DNA of 64,000 bases, taken from positions 34,648,243-34,712,242 of the forward strand of contig OZ017796.1 in the NCBI GenBank assembly GCA_963969395.1, written 5' to 3'. The notes beneath the pieces are model-generated. The model ran no database searches. It was not told the origin of the DNA and saw only the letters and a program-made list of their open reading frames with translations. This DNA comes from Pseudoscleropodium purum. Taxonomy: Eukaryota; Streptophyta; Bryopsida; Hypnales; Brachytheciaceae. Each line of letters begins with the position of its first letter. Positions within the stretch are counted from its first letter, which is position 1. A program made the position numbers and the translations under genes. Shown here piece after piece: positions 34,300 to 45,599 of the stretch.

Positions 34300-35680
34300 C
34301 ATACCACATACTACATTGTTCTTTTCAAAGGTTCCAAATGAGAAAAGATCTCATTATATCCGAAAGTTGAAAGTCATAAACATACTTCTCTAGTCTAATT
34401 TCAAGGTACATAAATACTCTACCAAACAACATGTCTTCAAGGGAGTCAATCTGAGTTCCTTTCATCCTTGTCGCAAGGAAGTTATATTTCCACTACAACT
34501 CCCGGGTGCCAAGGCACTCCCAGAACATGTGTTCCATTGTTTCAATGTCATACGGATATGCTATGCAACTAGGTTGCATATTTTGTACCTTTCTAGTCTT
34601 CAGCTAGGCTGCCGCAATAATACCATTCTTCATTACTTGCCACAAAACATGGCTTGCTTCTATGGCTTGCTCCCGTGCTACATCAAGGTCAAAATTTGTC
34701 ATATCTCCCTTACTGAAGCCTATTGTTTGTAGCTTCTACACTCTCGGCACCATTTTTCCTTTTTGTTTTTTGCCTTGTTCATATCCCCTTTTTATTGTGT
34801 ATCCAAAAAAAGGGTTTTCCTTGAACCATCCTAACTTGCTCCAAAACCATTCCCTAGGGTTCCAAATCAAGTTTTGCACCATCTCTCCTTTGTAGGCCCA
34901 AACCATATTTGGTTTCTAAGTCACCTCCAAGGGATTACATTGCATGAATGATATTTTACCCACATCCCATTCCACGACACGAGCATGTCGCAAACCCGTT
35001 TTCAAAAGCAGGAACCACTCCTCCCTAAGGATTAGCACCCCTGTCTTAATGTTCCACTCAAATCTCTTTGCTCCGAGGTCCCTAGATTCTTCCATGTGAA
35101 AGAAAAATTGTCTAGTCCCGAGTGTAAAGAACCAAGCTGTGCCATTCTTTTGTGGAAACACTCTCGGGTCCCATTGGATATGTGACAACACCTTGAGCCT
35201 ATAAAGTCTGGGTTTTTTTGTCACTGCACCCTTATGAAGGAATAGCAACTATATATTCAAGATTTGAAGCCAATCATGTTTTCTAACATCCTATAGATTT
35301 TCAACCTCACTAATATCTTTTTTGGCCCATAGATGAAGGTTTGTATTTGGTCTAAATACCAAAGGCTTTGCCTCTTCTTCCAAAATATCCGAATATCTAA
35401 AGAGTGGTTGTCTCAAGATATTACACACCTCATGTGGTTCCTACTTTTTTAATCCATCTCTAACAAACAATAATGCCTTCAAGTGCGCTCCTAAAAGGAG
35501 AGAGAAGTTGTTTCCCTTGAGCCCCTTGTGAAAAAATAGGGACGTGGTAGACTCATGCCACTTACTATCTCCCAAGGGTTTACCCAAGTCAATTTTGTAG
35601 CATAGAAAGACTTTCCAAGGCTCATTCCCTAGCACCATCTTTCTAACCACTACCTTAGCCAAAAGGGCTTGTGTCATGAT
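34300..35680 (-). pseudogene. LINE post-RT region and zf-RVT domain
   Basis: 35677-35441 reads ALLAKVVVRKMVLGNEPWKV and 35248-34916 reads VLSHIQWDPRVFPQKNG and SRDLGAKRFEWNIKTG. Near 34570-34507 comes ETMEHMFWECLGTRELWWKY, the zf-RVT pattern with E-T-x-x-H-x-F-x-x-C (first Cys pair partly lost: CIAYPYDIE). The same blocks are found in the second LINE (47310-47120 and 46177-45959). Confidence 0.7.
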
Positions 35681-36199
35681 AAAATAGATCTAGCAACGTA
35701 ATGCCACCCTCCATTTGCGACATGATATATGACAACCATCTAACCTTGGTTGCACATTTGCCTTCACCTTTGCCATTCCACAAATACTATGTTACTAAGG
35801 AATGAATGAGGTTGTAGTTTTTTGGTGAAATACAACAATATACTACCGTATACCAGCACATTGCTAAGATCACTTGGTTATTGATAATCACTCTCTTTGC
35901 TTGCGAAATTGTCTTGGCAACCTATGTTTGTAGTTTTTAATCAAATCCAATAATGGCCCAATGTTTGTATCTAGCAGCAAATGAAATCCAATAAGGGGGC
36001 CCAAATAGCAAACTTCCACACCTTCTAGCATCCAATAGAGCCCCAGTTCTCCTCCCTAATCAAAACTCCTTCTCTATCTGAAGGCCTATATTGCCATTGT
36101 CTTATTTTAGTTGACTTTTGATCCCGAGGCCAAGCAAAATACTCTCAAAACTTTAAACGCCTTGTCCAAATTCTCTCATGTTCCCAATAGATATAAGCT

Positions 36200-36900
36200 T
36201 GTATCATTAGCATATTCTATATCTTTGACCTCCGAGCCATTAGACAACTGGAGACCTTGAACACCATATGCTAAATCCTCAAGTATAAACTTCAATGCTT
36301 CCAAAACCACCATGAATAGGAAGGGGGACAATGCCCAACTCTAACAAACCAACCTCAACAGATCGAACTTAGCCTCCACTGCACCATTCATGATAATTGA
36401 AGATGAGGTGTTCCTATACAATGTCATTACTCCTTTAATAAATCTGGAGTGAAATCCCTGCTTCTCCAATACACCTTGCATGAAGACCCACGAGATGCAA
36501 TCATAAGCTTTCTTGAAACCCAATAAGAGATTTGCAAGATCGTGCCCAAATTCCTACACAAAGTGCATTGCTTCTTGTGCCATAAATATATTATCAATAA
36601 TGCATCAACCCCTTACAAATCTGATTTGATTCAGTCTTATGATCTTCGATAATACCACTTGTAATCTCTTTGCCAAGATCTTTGCAACCAACTTGTAAGA
36701 GATGATAAAAAAGTGATAGGCCAGAAATTCTTGATCAAAGTTGCATCACCTCCTTTTGAAATTAGTATGATGATCCTTTTGTTGTGTTCTTGAGATATCT
36801 CTCCTGACTCCATTACCTCTTGGACTACTGCCAACAAATCCTTTTGGACGCATTCAACATATAATTTAAAGAAATCAGTAGGGATCCCATCCACTCTAAG
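36200..36900 (-). pseudogene. LINE reverse transcriptase domain, catalytic box mutated
   Basis: 36894-36637 reads DGIPTDFFKLYVECVQKDLL and ISQEHNKRIIILISKGGDAT, matching the fingers region. 36523-36341 reads GFKKAYDCISWVFMQGVLEK and LYRNTSSSIIMNGAVEAKF (motif A D-x-x-K-A-Y-D is here x-F-K-K-A-Y-D). At 36203-36214 the catalytic box is YAND (context IEYANDTSLY), where the family has Y/F-A-D-D. The first Asp is replaced by Asn (GAT to AAT), so this domain cannot be active. Confidence 0.8.
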
Positions 36901-37975
36901 TGCATTCCCAATCGATAAATCCTTGATTGCATCCTACACTTCCTATTGGATGACCTCTTTTGCAAAATTGTTGTTTTGTTACTACGACACCAAGATTGGC
37001 ATATTGCATAGGACTTGCCATCATGCTGCTAAGACCTTCGGGGCCTTGGGAGCCTCGTAACATAAATTTTAGGTAAAATTGTGAGATCGAGGCTTCCTTC
37101 TCTCTTTAGTCCATAATTATTGATCCTTCCATCTAGAGCTACGGAATGAATGAGTGCTTGTGGACATCATTATAGACTCAAAAAAACTTCTCTAAACATC
37201 TATCTCTAGTTCTCAACCATTTTGCAAACACACGTGGTACTATACATCAAGCAACTATAGCAAAATTTCTTACAACTTGATTTTGGCTTCTTCTAACTTT
37301 TCCGTGGCCATAGTATCTCTTGGATGTCACTTGAGAATTTCCGCCACTTCTTGTATTTGTTGTATGGCCTTTCACTCCGCCCAATACTGAGCTTGCCGCC
37401 ACTTCTTGTCGATTCTTCTGGCCTCCATTACTACTCACAATTGAGCTTGACCAACCCATTCCATCTAGGATTCTTCCTCCCCCAACTTTCCTTCCACTCG
37501 TCATGCTTTACCCAACGTATCTCAAATGGTTTGATCTTAAAGAGGGTTCAATGGTATAATGTTTTTCTTCTTAATAGTAGTCTTCACCATAGAAAATAAA
37601 TATAACTGGACCACCACGTGGTCCAAGATTTTTATGTGCAGATGAACCAACACTAATCCTCCTTGGTTACAAATTAAGCTTGACATGTACATCCTATCAA
37701 TTTGGGCTCTTCTATGGTCACTCTCCTTTTGATTATTGTTCCATATGAAGTTTTTAAGAGACTCTTTCCAAACCACATCCAAGCCCCAAACATCCTCTAG
37801 TCTGTAATGATTTAAAAGCTACACCCACACTACCTTCTTTTTTTTTTGTCAATTTTGTACAAAACTAAGAGCTCCCAATCCTATCCCCTTCATTTTCAAA
37901 CATGTTGAAATCACCTACTAGTATAAAGCCTTGACCCATCACATTTGCTTGTACCAGCTTCTGCCATAGCATGCT

Positions 37976-38473
37976 TTAGTCTTGGAAAGAGCCCAGGGCA
38001 TATACATTGATGATCAACAATACAAAATTTGCATCTATCTTTAGCGATATATATTGCGCCCTTCCCTCTACAATTACACCTTCATTTATTACCATTGGTG
38101 CCAGATTTTTGCACACCAAAACTCTTGTACCCGCCCTCCATCTACCCAAAGCACTTTGGATTGCTATGTTCCACAAACAATGCCCACTAGAAAAGGATAA
38201 GCTCCTACTCTGAAATTTATAGCGAAACTCATCCATCCAAGGCTCTTGAAGCAAGATGATTTACAACTGTTTCTCCATCTTTTCAAAAATACATCGAACA
38301 TGCACTTGCTTTTGGGTGTCGACCATTGCCCTACGCATATTAAGGGTTGCAATACCAAGGTTGAGATCCATCAATCCCTTGCCCTCATTGGGCCTTAATG
38401 GATGACCACCTCTTTCTTTGGTTGCTTCATTAGGTGACAAACTGAGAATTGTATTTCTAGTTGCCACTCGCAC
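37976..38473 (-). pseudogene. LINE AP-endonuclease-like domain
   Basis: Frames on the minus strand read DLNLGIATLNMRRAMVDTQ (38382-38261), corresponding to the N-W-N-x-R-G start of LINE endonucleases. LLQEPWMDEFRYKFQSR follows (the LLQET box). LVCKNLAPMVINEGV and FVLLIINVYALGSFQD (38254-37976) correspond to the ..VYAP.. box. One frame change lies between the first two pieces. Confidence 0.65.
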
Positions 38474-39656
38474 TCGTCATTGTTGATGTAGTCAATACTC
38501 GCAAACAATCTGAACAAGGAGTGGATTTTCACTCTCCCCTCATTTGACTCCATCTCGGATATGGCTAAATGCTCAAACCAAGCTCCTTTGACCCCTACCA
38601 AGGTTTTAGTCTTTATCGTGACTTTCACATGGGCCAAAATTGTAAGCTACCAGTTATCACCAATTTGATCCTACTTCACCAACCACAATATTGATTCTCA
38701 TCTATGAAGCTTCAATGGTTTTCTTATGGTTCCTTTGACATAGTCTGTAATGGTTGCAAACAATTGTTCTTGTGCCTTCTCCCTCGTCCAATCTTCTTCT
38801 ACTAATTTGATCTTCAATGGATCCAACATGCTGGGAGCCTCACTTGCCTGATCTAGAAGATATGTATAACCCCCTTGAGAGTCCTTGTAAAACAAGGTCC
38901 ATATAGAAATATATCTCTGTCCCAAGTTTGGCAGAACAAGTTCTCCTCCTACAACATTGAATGCCCTGTGAAGCGATCGATAGTCCCATGCCTGCCACCA
39001 AGATTCTGACACATCATCCCTCAGTCTATCCTTCTTACTAGACTAGAATTTCACTTCCAGATGGGTCCTCTAAACTACTAGCAATATCTTGGTCTTGGAT
39101 TTCCTTGTAGATTTTTCCAACATCCTTTTTTCCTCTAAATATGATTCAATAATCTTGTGTTGCGCAACCTTCATGACAAACCCTGTAAATAGAAGAAATT
39201 CCATTTTTAGTAGGCCCACTATCCCCTCCGTTGTCTATGAAGGTAGTGACTATCGTGGTTGTGAATCTAGGATTTGTCACTAACTCTCTTGAGCCTAAAT
39301 CCTCCCCTCTCCATCTCCTTCAAGAATCAAGTTCACCAATACCTCCTCACCTTGTTGTCCTCGAATCAATGAAGGCTCCTACAACCCTATCTCTTTCATT
39401 GTTTCCATCAACTATGTATGGGCTCGTAGTGACTCGACGGGAACCTTCTCCCTCAACCTTTCTTCCTCGCCACCTCTTTACAGCATCATTGCTCCTATCT
39501 CATTTGTCCTTTGTTGCACCTCAGCTACATCCTCCATTGTAGTCTAGAGTTGCTCCAATTTCTAGCTCATGGATTTCAATCTCCATTGTTTCTCTAATTC
39601 CACTACTACCTTCTTTTTTTTCTTCCCTTTTTTCTTTGAAAGCCTAAATCCAACCT

Positions 39657-40184
39657 TCAAAAGCCATGGTTCTTCCTTTGATCCCTCTTCCTACTCTGCC
39701 ACCACCTTCTCTTTCCTTTTAGCCACCACATCCTTCTTTTCCCCCTTAGCCCCCCCCCCCCCCCCCCACCACCACCACCTCCCCCTCCCCCTCCACCTTC
39801 CGTTTCTTCTTTAGTGGATAATTTGCAAAAAGATGCCCAACCTTCTAACATGTGTTGCACTAGTTTGGCAGTCTTGAATAGCTTATCGGCTGCTCTTTTA
39901 GTGTAATTTCCTCCACATGTAACATAAGAATGCATATGAAACCCAATAGCTTTGAGAGATCCAAGACGCAAATCTTGATGATCGGCCCTAATGGCCTTAT
40001 GCATGCCTAATTTCCAACTTCTGAATCATAACAACTTCCCCAACTAAAGAAGCAAATTGCATGAGCCAAGTTTCTGTTTGAAACACCAGATCTAGATCCA
40101 GTAGTTGAACCTTGACTACCAAGCATGCTTGTTGCTCTGGAGGCGATGCCTTTATCAAGAAACCCTCAATCCATGCAAAAAATT
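39657..40184 (-). pseudogene. LINE ORF1-like region with decayed zinc knuckle
   Basis: 39997-40190 (- strand) reads FFAWIEGFLIKASPPEQQAC and VVKVQLLDLDLVFQTETWLM. Near 39865-39810 another frame reads CNTC then a stop, KVGHLFANYPLKKKRK. This is a CCHC knuckle (C-x2-C-x4-H-x4-C) with the last Cys changed to Tyr. The Gly-rich run in an overlapping frame comes from the poly-C tract at 39750-39767. Confidence 0.6.
39750..39767. repeat. 18-base poly-C tract
   Basis: A run of C is followed by CCACCA and CCCCCT repeats (to about 39798). It is simple sequence within LINE ORF1 and gives an artificial poly-Gly frame on the minus strand. Confidence 0.9.
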
Positions 40185-41415
40185 CACTATTAGAATATGA
40201 CATTCAAATCAACAAAAAATGAACATATTTCTATTGATTTGGGTATTGTAATGACTGGTTTCACATTATTTTATTAAAGGTGACATTTTTTTTTGGTGAT
40301 TTGGGTAGTACAATGACGAAATCAACAAATTTTGTTGAACATTTTTGGAACCTTTCAAAATCTTTTGGAATCTTTTAAAATCTCTTAGAATCTCTTAAAA
40401 TCTTCATTGTATAATGTAGTTTTTTTTAAATTAAGTATTCACAATTTGGTGTATATTAAAGTCAACAACTTTAGAAGTCATTTGTTCATAACAAATGATT
40501 TTCTCAAAAAACTTTCAAGTAAAAAAAGTTGTAAAATTGAACCAAATTTCATTTCCAACAATCTATTTGAGACTTAAATTCTTCAATAAAAAGTTATGGA
40601 CAAAATTTAGAGAAGTATTGGAATTTTATTTTTGTAAATTCAGTAGACTTTGGAGGCTATTTTGGCATAGTAGAAGAATTTTTTGGAAAAACCTTTGAAC
40701 TTAGAGAGTTAAAAATTCAAGAAAATTTTCATCTTCAATAATTTTTTTGAAGTTTTGATTCTGCAATCAAAAGTTATAGACAAAATTTAGAGAAGGGTTT
40801 GAATGGACATTTTTTTTTCATATTTTTCAATATTTTTTTTGAATTTTGTCCATAACTTTTGATTAGAAACTCCAAATTGTAAGAAGGTTTTTGGAGATGA
40901 AATTTAGCTTAGATTCCCAACTTTTCTTAATAAAAAGTTTTTTGGAAAAAGATAGTTTACTATGTGCAAATGGACCCTAAAGTTTGCTGACTTTATAAGG
41001 CCACTGAAAATTGAAAGGAAAAAGTAGGTAAATACAAAACTACTTCCATTTTGGTCACTTCAATGAGTGGATGGCTTAGTGGTAAGGACTTTGGACTTTA
41101 CCATCAAGATTCTAGGTTCAAACCTCTTGGTGACCTGTCCAGGTGGCAGGGTTGCCTAGGCAGCTTACCCATGTGGCAAGCCTTCATTGGCTAAATATTT
41201 GTTTTTTAATTGCCAATTGGCATCCAAATTAACAATTTTTGTTGCAAAATTAACACTTTTTTGTTGACAAATTACATATAAGTGTTGATTTTTACATCCA
41301 AATCAAGACTTTTTTGTTCTGGATTGTCCAAATCAATATGTCCTAATCAACTAAAAAATGAAGTAAAAAAATCAACATTTTTTTCTCAATTCGGATGTTG
41401 ATTTTTCTAGTAGTG
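40185..41415 (-). mobile_element. CACTA-ended element E, copy 1 (1231 bp), inserted in LINE ORF1
   Basis: The left end is CACTATTAGAATATGAC and the right end, reverse-complemented, is CACTACTAGAAAAATCAAC. Both edges are next to AATT. Short subterminal motifs (TTGATTTGG, CAAATCAACA) repeat near both ends, as in CACTA transposons. No transposase is present. Inside are a palindrome (arms about 40641-40800 and 40845-40995) and a tRNA-like module (41064-41133). LINE ORF1 sequence continues on both sides. Confidence 0.7.
41064..41133 (+). repeat. tRNA-like module (A and B boxes) in element E copy 1
   Basis: TGGCTTAGTGGTAAGG (41072-41087) fits an RNA polymerase III A box, and GGTTCAAACCT (41115-41125) fits a B box. 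The spacing of about 28 bases is usual for tRNA genes. The D and T arms partly pair, but no complete cloverleaf with a clean acceptor stem was drawn. A near-identical module is in copy 2 (48055-48122). Confidence 0.55.
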
Positions 41416-41827
41416 AATTACATCCCATTGCCCAAAGTCCAACTTGCCAAGTTAAAGACAACACGAAATTGCATCTTCATGCTTGATCCCTACCCTAAAA
41501 AAAACTTTGGAAAGGATCTACAGTGACTAGTAGTGGTCTAGTAAATGCTCGTTTAAAAACATATTCAATACCACAAACCCTACTGAGACGCCATAGATCT
41601 TCCCAAGCACCAATTTCTTAGTGAGCTCTCTTCTTTCTACCTCCTATGCTTCCAATTGCTCCTTTGAAATCTTTATCAATAGTTTCCATTGTGGATCTAT
41701 CTTTGTATACGCCTCCTCCTCTTTGTCTGATGTTTGTACTCCTTTTGCATGGGTTGCATGCCCTTGTAGCTAGTCCACCGCCACCACCACATCGATCACC
41801 TTCTTTTGGGCTTCTACCAAAATCCAT
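41416..41827 (-). pseudogene. LINE ORF1 N-terminal part beyond the insertion
   Basis: A frame (41827-41618) starts MDFGRSPKEGDRCGGGGG and is rich in Gly, Arg and Lys. It is placed in ORF1 because it abuts the element E insertion on the upstream side of the LINE. No domain was identified. Confidence 0.4.
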
Positions 41828-42589
41828 CCTTCTCCATTTAGCTCTAAGAACAAATCCTCGATGCCTTCTATCATCTAGCCATGCTCCACACTTAGTCCAA
41901 GAATCCTAAATAAGCTATAGACCTAAATCCACGTAGGATTTAAGTACCACCACCTTCAATGGGAATTAACTTTTTAAAAATTTTATAAAAAAAAGCACCC
42001 TAAAGTAACAAACTATCATTTGCACGATAAAACCACACGGACCCACAACTAATCGCAAGAAGAAGCTAAAACCTTTAGGGTATCAATTTCCTTACATACC
42101 CATTTCTAACTATAATCTACTTGTGTATGAACCAAAGTCTATCTCTACCATCCATTCTCTATGTTTTCCTTATTAAACAAATTAATCCAACTTCTGAAAC
42201 TATCCTCCCGGCGAGAAATAGCGACCTTGCTCAATCATGGACTATCGTGGGTCTAAATTAGTAGAAAATTTAGTGTTCACAATGACAAAAAAGTGTTGAT
42301 ATTTTTTGTTAATGTCTGTGTTGATTAGGACATATTGATCTAGACATTGTATAGCAAAAAAATATTGATTTGGACTGAAATTGAACACTTTTTTGTTGAG
42401 AAAAGCAAAAAAATGTTAATTCAGCAAGAAAAAAAATTATGATTTGGCAACATAAAAGTGTTCATTTTCACCAATTAAGATTCACTAATTTTATCTTCAA
42501 AAATAAAAAATTTAAACCAATAGGGGCTGCCATATAGCAACCCACCACACGGGTAGGCCACCTAGGCGACCATGCCACGTGGGTGGAGT

Positions 42590-42655
42590 GGCCCTTGTGG
42601 TTTGAACCCAGGACCTTGGAGGTGACACTCCAAGGTCACGAACCAATACACCACA
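42590..42655 (-). repeat. tRNA-like module in element E copy 3
   Basis: On the minus strand TGGTGTATTGGTTCGTGACC (42653-42634) is A-box-like and GGGTTCAAACCAC (42609-42597) is B-box-like. The middle differs from the modules of copies 1 and 2, so it may come from a different tRNA or have diverged further. Confidence 0.5.
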
Positions 42656-42920
42656 AATGCATTTGCATGTGTATGGGAATAAATGTTTTATATTTAATTA
42701 ATTTCTTGTTGTTTTTGCATTTGTCATGTAAAGTCAACAGACTTCAGGGGCCATTTTCACATAGTAAACTAACTTATTTTTTGAAACTTTCAACTAAGAA
42801 AAATTGGGAAATGAAGCATTAGAAGAGTTTTGGGGGGTCTAGAAGCTTGTTTCAGCCTATTACCCCATAGCTGTTCCTCGAAGCGAGGAGAATGGCTCGC
42901 TGTCACAATTTTTTTTTCAT

Positions 42921-42946
42921 AAAATAAATAAATAAATAAATAAATT
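42921..42946 (+). repeat. AAAT microsatellite
   Basis: About six AAAT units in tandem, inside element E copy 3. Confidence 0.85.
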
Positions 42947-43099
42947 TTAGTCTCCAAGTGCAAAAAAAAAATTAAGTTTTTTTTTTTTGGTCAATGATGT
43001 GGCAGGGTCTTAGCCATGTCAGACCGCTGTGCCGAACTTGTTTCCTACGTTCGCAGGCTGTGATAACTCGCAGGCATCCAAAGGCCCCAAAAATCTTGT

Positions 43100-43298
43100 A
43101 ATGGTACCTTTCACCTCCAAAAATCTGTTTTCAATTTTGAGTCTTAAATAAAAAGTTACGGACAAAATTCAGAGAGGGTGTTTAAAAGGTGTCAAAGAAA
43201 AATGGTCACTCCAACCCCTCTCTGAATTTTATCCATAACTTTTTATTTAAGACTCAAAATTGCAAACAAATTTTTTGGAGGTAAGAGGTACTTTCATT
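43100..43298. repeat. Palindrome P1 in element E copy 3
   Basis: The arms 43100-43178 and 43217-43298 are inverted repeats of about 80 bases (for example TTTTGAGTCTTAAATAAAAA against TTTTTATTTAAGACTCAAAA) with a 38-base loop. Confidence 0.8.
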
Positions 43299-44060
43299 TT
43301 CCAACTTTTCTTATTTAAAAGTCTTATAAAAAAGATAGTCTACTATATAAAAACAACCCCTAAAGTCTGCTGACTTTTAAAAACACCGATTTGTAAATTC
43401 TTAAACTATCAAATTCTTTTTTACCTATATGTTATTTCCTTGAAGCATGAATATGAATATTTCTTAAATTTTTGAGTATATATATCCAATATATTTTTTC
43501 AACATGTGAACGAAGGTTGAAATTTCTACAATTGACGAATGCATTTTGGGTAAATAGTTTGAAAGATAAAACCTAACCATTTGTAACAAAATTTTAATTC
43601 TTTTGCTTTAAATTTTTCACACCATATGTGCCGAAAGAGTAGCTTTAAGGCACAAATTTTTATATGTCTATTGATCATATGATTGAAAAGTTACTCCATC
43701 ATATATAATTTTCATTATAAAAAGCTTTGAAGTATTCTATTTTGATTAATGAAATGGAAATTATAAAGATTTTAAATTTATCAGTAGTTGTGGAATTTGT
43801 ATTCTAAAATAAAGTTAAATTTTTTTTTTGGTACTCAATTTCAAATATTGTTAAAGAAGAAATACAAGCATTGGATTTATATCATTTATTACAACATTAT
43901 AAATTATTTATGATTGGAGTTGACACTTCTAAATTCTATAATTAAATTTTAAAGAACTTTGAACTTTAAATTATAACAATGAATCCTTAAAGATGTTAAT
44001 CCTTTAATGAAAATTTATAAACAAAATGGAGATAGGTATTAGAAATTATTTTTTTATACA

Positions 44061-44410
44061 TTCAAGAAACTTTGGAGGTTGTTTTGGCATAGTAGAAGAA
44101 TTTTTTTGAAAATAGTTTGAACTAATAAAAGTTGGAAATTCAAAAAAGCTTTCATCTCCATAATTCTATTTGAGGTTTGGAGATTTTACTCAAAAGTTTT
44201 GGACAAACTTCAAAGAGAAGTTGGAAAATCATTATTTTTGACATTTTTGAACATCTTCTTTGATTTTGTCCATAACTTTTGATTGGAGGATGAAGACTTC
44301 AAATGGGTTATTGGAGATGAAAGTTTGTTTGAATTACCAACTCTTATAGTTCAAAAAGTTTTCAAAAAAGTTGTTCTACTATGCCAAAATGGCCTCGAAA
44401 GTCTACTGAA
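44061..44410. repeat. Palindrome P2 in element E copy 3
   Basis: The arms, about 44061-44222 and 44261-44410, pair over roughly 150 bases with scattered mismatches (outer part CTTTGGAGG...TTTTGGCATAG against CTATGCCAAAA). Equivalent palindromes are in copies 1 and 2. Confidence 0.75.
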
Positions 44411-45089
44411 TTTATTTATTTTTAAATCCCAATACTTCTCTAAATTTTTGTTATAACTTTTGATTGAACAATCAAAATCTTAAACAGATTGTTGAAGATG
44501 AAATTTGGTTCACTTTTACAACTTTTTTCATTCCAAAGCTTTTATTATGCGCAAATGACCTCCAAAGTCTGCTGACTTTAATGAACACCAAATTGTACGT
44601 GAATACTTAATTTAAAATAAAACTACATTGTTTAATGACGATTCCAAAAAATTCCAAAAGATTCCAAAAATGTTCAACAAAAATTTGTTGATTTTGTCAT
44701 TGAGTGTCCAAATCCACAAAAAAATGTCACAATTAACAGAAAAAAATGTGAAAACAGTCATTGCAATACCCAAATAACCAAAAATTTGTTGATTTTGTCA
44801 CTGAGTGCCCCAATCCACAAAAAAATGTCACCATTAACAAGAAAAATGTAAAAAACGTCATTGCAATACCCAAATCAACAAAAACTTCTTGATTTTCTAT
44901 TGATTTGGACGTCATTTTCTACTAGTGCTAGGATTACTAGCTTTTACAGAGATCTTGAAACTATAACAAAGAAAGCTAATTACAGAACCTGGAGACAAGT
45001 TTGCACCTTCACACAACCTCATACAAACCCTTATAGATCTGCGTACTACTACTAAGAGTCAAACCTATAAAAAAAAAGACACTCATGTC

Positions 45090-45371
45090 CAGGGTTGACA
45101 GGACGTCCGGACGTGGACACAACGTTCGCCTGTCCCCCGTCCGCCTGTCCGCCCGCCCGTCCGTTCGTCCGCCCGATTACGGCCGTCCGATCGACGCGCG
45201 GACTGATCTGGTCCGCATGATTTGGGCGTCTGCCTCGGGCCGTCTGCCCCGCCCGTCCGCTTTCCGACGGCGGTCAGGACGCTGCATCCGCTAGCGTTCA
45301 TGCGTCCGGACGTCCAGACATCCGGAAAACGGACGCTATTTTGGGGCGGACGTTCAAATTTGTCAACCCTG
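45090..45371 (+). mobile_element. GC-rich hAT-type MITE, second copy (282 bp)
   Basis: CAGGGTTGACA at the left and TGTCAACCCTG at the right are exact inverted ends. The flanks CTCATGTC (45082-45089) and CTCCTGTC (45372-45379) are an 8-bp target duplication with one mismatch. The body is GTCCG-rich and matches the reverse complement of 17890-18114 in its outer parts (for example CTATTTTGGGGCGGACG). It lies between element E copy 3 and the 3' end of the second LINE. Confidence 0.85.
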
Positions 45372-45599
45372 CTCCTGTCTAACCTTGTTTTTGCTCCTAA
45401 AGATTGAAAATTATTCTAAAACTTATGAAATTTGTTGCTATTGGTGACTAAATTCCACTTCTTGTTGAACAAACAAGAAAGCGGCTTGATACTATAAGAG
45501 AAGCAAGGCAAACAAGCAAAAAAAACATGAAAAAAGGACAACTGCGGTACAATGGCGATCAAGGCACGCCCTTCCTAAAAACACAGAGCTAGGCAAGAA

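Larger units (their letters stand above)
34100..42240 (-). mobile_element. LINE (L1-like), one long decayed copy, interrupted by a CACTA-ended element
   Basis: On the minus strand the order is: an ORF1-like region with a zinc knuckle (41827 to 39657, split at 40185-41415), an AP-endonuclease-like region (38473-37976), reverse transcriptase (36900-36200), a post-RT region (35680-34916) and a zf-RVT domain near 34570. This is the standard order for plant L1-type LINEs. The total without the insertion is about 6.9 kb. The 5' limit is uncertain because 41830-42240 carries no domain. The 3' end is near 34.1 kb and no poly-A tail is clear. Frames are broken throughout, so the element is inactive. 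A related copy spans 45.6-50.9 kb. Confidence 0.8.
42256..44927 (+). mobile_element. CACTA-ended element E, copy 3 (about 2.67 kb)
   Basis: The right end reads GTCATTTTCTACTAGTG (reverse complement starts CACTAGTAGAAAATGAC). The left end is degraded to TTAGTAGAAAATTTAGTG. It is collinear with copy 2 (47802-50215), including a shared internal block that resembles TTAA family A (about 43540-44000). It holds two palindromes (43100-43298, 44061-44410) and a tRNA-like module (42590-42655). No transposase frame. Confidence 0.65.

Noticed and set aside
39657..40004. 115-codon frame with a long Gly run
   Set aside because: The Gly run comes from the poly-C tract; the real LINE frame here is a neighbouring one with the zinc knuckle.
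41064..41133. Functional tRNA gene
   Set aside because: A and B boxes are present, but no clean acceptor stem or anticodon loop could be drawn, and the same module recurs inside copies of a transposable element.
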